Shown piece by piece: positions 62,901-64,000 of a DNA stretch of 64,000 bases. The notes under the pieces are model-generated. The model was not told the DNA's origin. It saw only the letters and a program-made list of their open reading frames with translations, and did not search any database. Positions within the stretch are counted from its first letter, which is position 1; each line of letters begins with the position of its first letter. The position numbers and the translations under genes were made by a program. Location of the stretch: NCBI GenBank assembly GCA_964019135.1, contig OZ025249.1, forward strand, positions 38,887,759 through 38,951,758, given 5' to 3'. The DNA comes from Arenicola marina. Taxonomy: Eukaryota; Annelida; Polychaeta; Arenicolidae.

Positions 62901-63765
62901 ACTTGTTCTAGCTTTACTGCCAGGATACACTTGTCAAGACGTAGCATGAACGGAACGACGATAATTTTTATAGAAAGGTAGAAAGGCATTTTGAGGAAAC
63001 GAATTAACCGATCGTGAAGACTGAAGTCATGGTCACATCCTCTTAGCCCATGCCATTCCTTATCGCCACCTAGACTTCATGTTAGGGATTGATGAACACG
63101 TTGATGCCTTTCGTAACTATTCGTGACATTCTGATGTCTTTTATATCTATTCGCGATATACTGAGGTCGTTGTATAAATGCACAGCATACCGATGACTGT
63201 GTGAGACTAGATGATGTCCTTCGTAAGTATGTGCGAATTGCTGATGCCTTTCGTAACTTTCTAGACATGCTGATATCTTTCGTAACATTCTAGACATCCT
63301 GACGCCTTCTTGAACTTTCTAGACATGCCGATACCTTTCGTAACATTTTAGACATGCTGATACCTGTCGTAACATTTTAGACATGCTGATACATGTCGTA
63401 ACATTTTAGACATGCTGATACCTTTCGTAACATAGACATGCTGATACCTTTCGTAACATAGACATGCTGATACCTTTAACATTCTAGACATGCTGATATC
63501 TTTCATAACATTATAGACATGCTGATACCATTGTAACTTTTTAGACATGCGGATACCATTGTAACTTTTAAGACATGCGGATACCTTTCGTAAAATTATC
63601 GGCATGCTGACTTCTTTGGACTATGGAGGCGAGGGGGACTGATGTCGGGTCTACCAATGGTTAATGGTTATATTATACATTTCATTTCAGCTTCTGGCTC
63701 AAGCGGTAGCTCGAACAATGACCATGATGGCAGAACAAATTATAAAAGACGAAGATGGCAATGAG
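59981..63765 (+). CDS. ARMC1: Armadillo repeat-containing protein 1 (partial, 3' end outside window)
   Basis: ARMC1 combines an N-terminal armadillo-type helical repeat with a C-terminal HMA-like fold and associates with mitochondrial membrane complexes. Exons: 59981-60070 (MAETIGISNAAIQAM...), 60407-60481 (DDACLGGLVMVLSNKDQAIV), 60788-60879, 61448-61585, 62084-62189, 62696-62812, 63691-63765; junctions in phase, 231 aa so far (human 282). Matches: DPDKSAALVQDDACLGGL with human DPLNRRAIVQDQGCLPGL; RRRNSFFLGGVAKSKVIVLQ; LLTVKGVISITFEYKRRRVV with [20 protein letters not shown]. The HMA-like part lacks a CxxC metal site, as in vertebrates. An acceptor-like AG at 59969 suggests an upstream non-coding exon. 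The final exon(s) lie to the right. Confidence 0.93.
62291..62575. mobile_element. MITE-like element in ARMC1 intron 5
   Basis: GTAGTTCACTGTGC at the left and the inverse GCACAGTGTGAGCTA at the right, with subterminal GGTTTACCCC/GGGGTAACC, make imperfect terminal inverted repeats about 38 bp long. The interior is rich in CCGG-type palindromes. Confidence 0.5.
63090..63612. repeat. 29-bp repeat (GACATGCTGATACCTTTCGTAACATTTTA) in ARMC1 intron 6
   Basis: About 17 units, degenerate at the left and regular from about 63240. Some units lack the ATTTTA part. It ends about 80 bp before exon 7. ORFs of Arg/Ser/Met-rich repeats on the minus strand are artefacts. Confidence 0.88.
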
Positions 63766-64000
63766 GTAATGTTCATACCGCTCCAGTTTCTTCAACTTAA
63801 ATGCCGATAATATTACAGTAATATTTTTAGTGTATATTCCAACTGTTACATTCTTTTATGAATTAAAGAGGTGCACTCGTCAGTTTTGTTCCTGATGTTT
63901 ATAATCATTCTCGAATGAGTCAATATTAGTAAATCTAAGCTTTCCCGGGTCCTTTATGTATTTTGATATCACTCAGCATCACTGACAATATGGTATTACA

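Overview
This window is a eukaryotic nuclear locus, almost certainly from a marine invertebrate animal. The genes have many short exons, phase-matched GT/AG introns and animal-specific families, and the introns are crowded with MITE-like DNA elements, tRNA-derived SINEs, a LINE and long minisatellites. I cannot fix the phylum from sequence alone. No bacterial gene, CRISPR array, rRNA or convincing tRNA gene was seen.

Layout. (1) 280-11732, minus strand: the 5' end of a furin-activated matrix metalloproteinase. A signal-peptide exon (11616-11732) and a prodomain exon with a PRCGVPD cysteine switch and an RKRR furin site (6469-6716) are present. The rest lies to the left, across a 6.2-kb, 29-bp minisatellite (280-6468) that begins exactly at the exon 2 donor. 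Intron 1 holds two MITEs and a 23-bp minisatellite. (2) 11.7-19.9 kb: no gene recognised; a hairpin-ended DNA element, a GC-rich 15-bp minisatellite and a 31-bp minisatellite with a duplicated flank. (3) 19.99-41.03 kb, minus strand: two tandem calcyphosine-like EF-hand genes. Copy B (35920-41025) is canonical (208 aa, four exons) and has a spare downstream terminal exon at 32578. Copy A (19993-25664) is diverged. Its original start exon is decapitated by repeat sequence, but a signal-peptide exon further upstream joins it in phase. (4) 41437-50601, plus strand: a complete nine-exon MTAP gene, divergent from copy B with only 411 bp between start codons. (5) 52729-55769, minus strand: MTFR1-type mitochondrial fission regulator, six coding exons, 403 aa. 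(6) 59981-63765, plus strand: ARMC1, seven coding exons, last exon(s) beyond the window. MTFR1 and ARMC1 are head to head, as their human orthologues are on 8q13, and both products act at mitochondria.

The most notable points are the chimeric, possibly secreted calcyphosine copy; the minisatellite seeded at a 5' splice site so that about 213 units each carry a GTGAGT donor-like motif; the tRNA-SINE 100-bp satellite at the same intron position in both calcyphosine paralogues; a LINE inserted in a SINE with a clear 12-bp target-site duplication; and the conserved MTFR1-ARMC1 pair. All gene models are read by eye from reading frames, splice consensus and remembered protein families. None has been tested against transcripts or databases.
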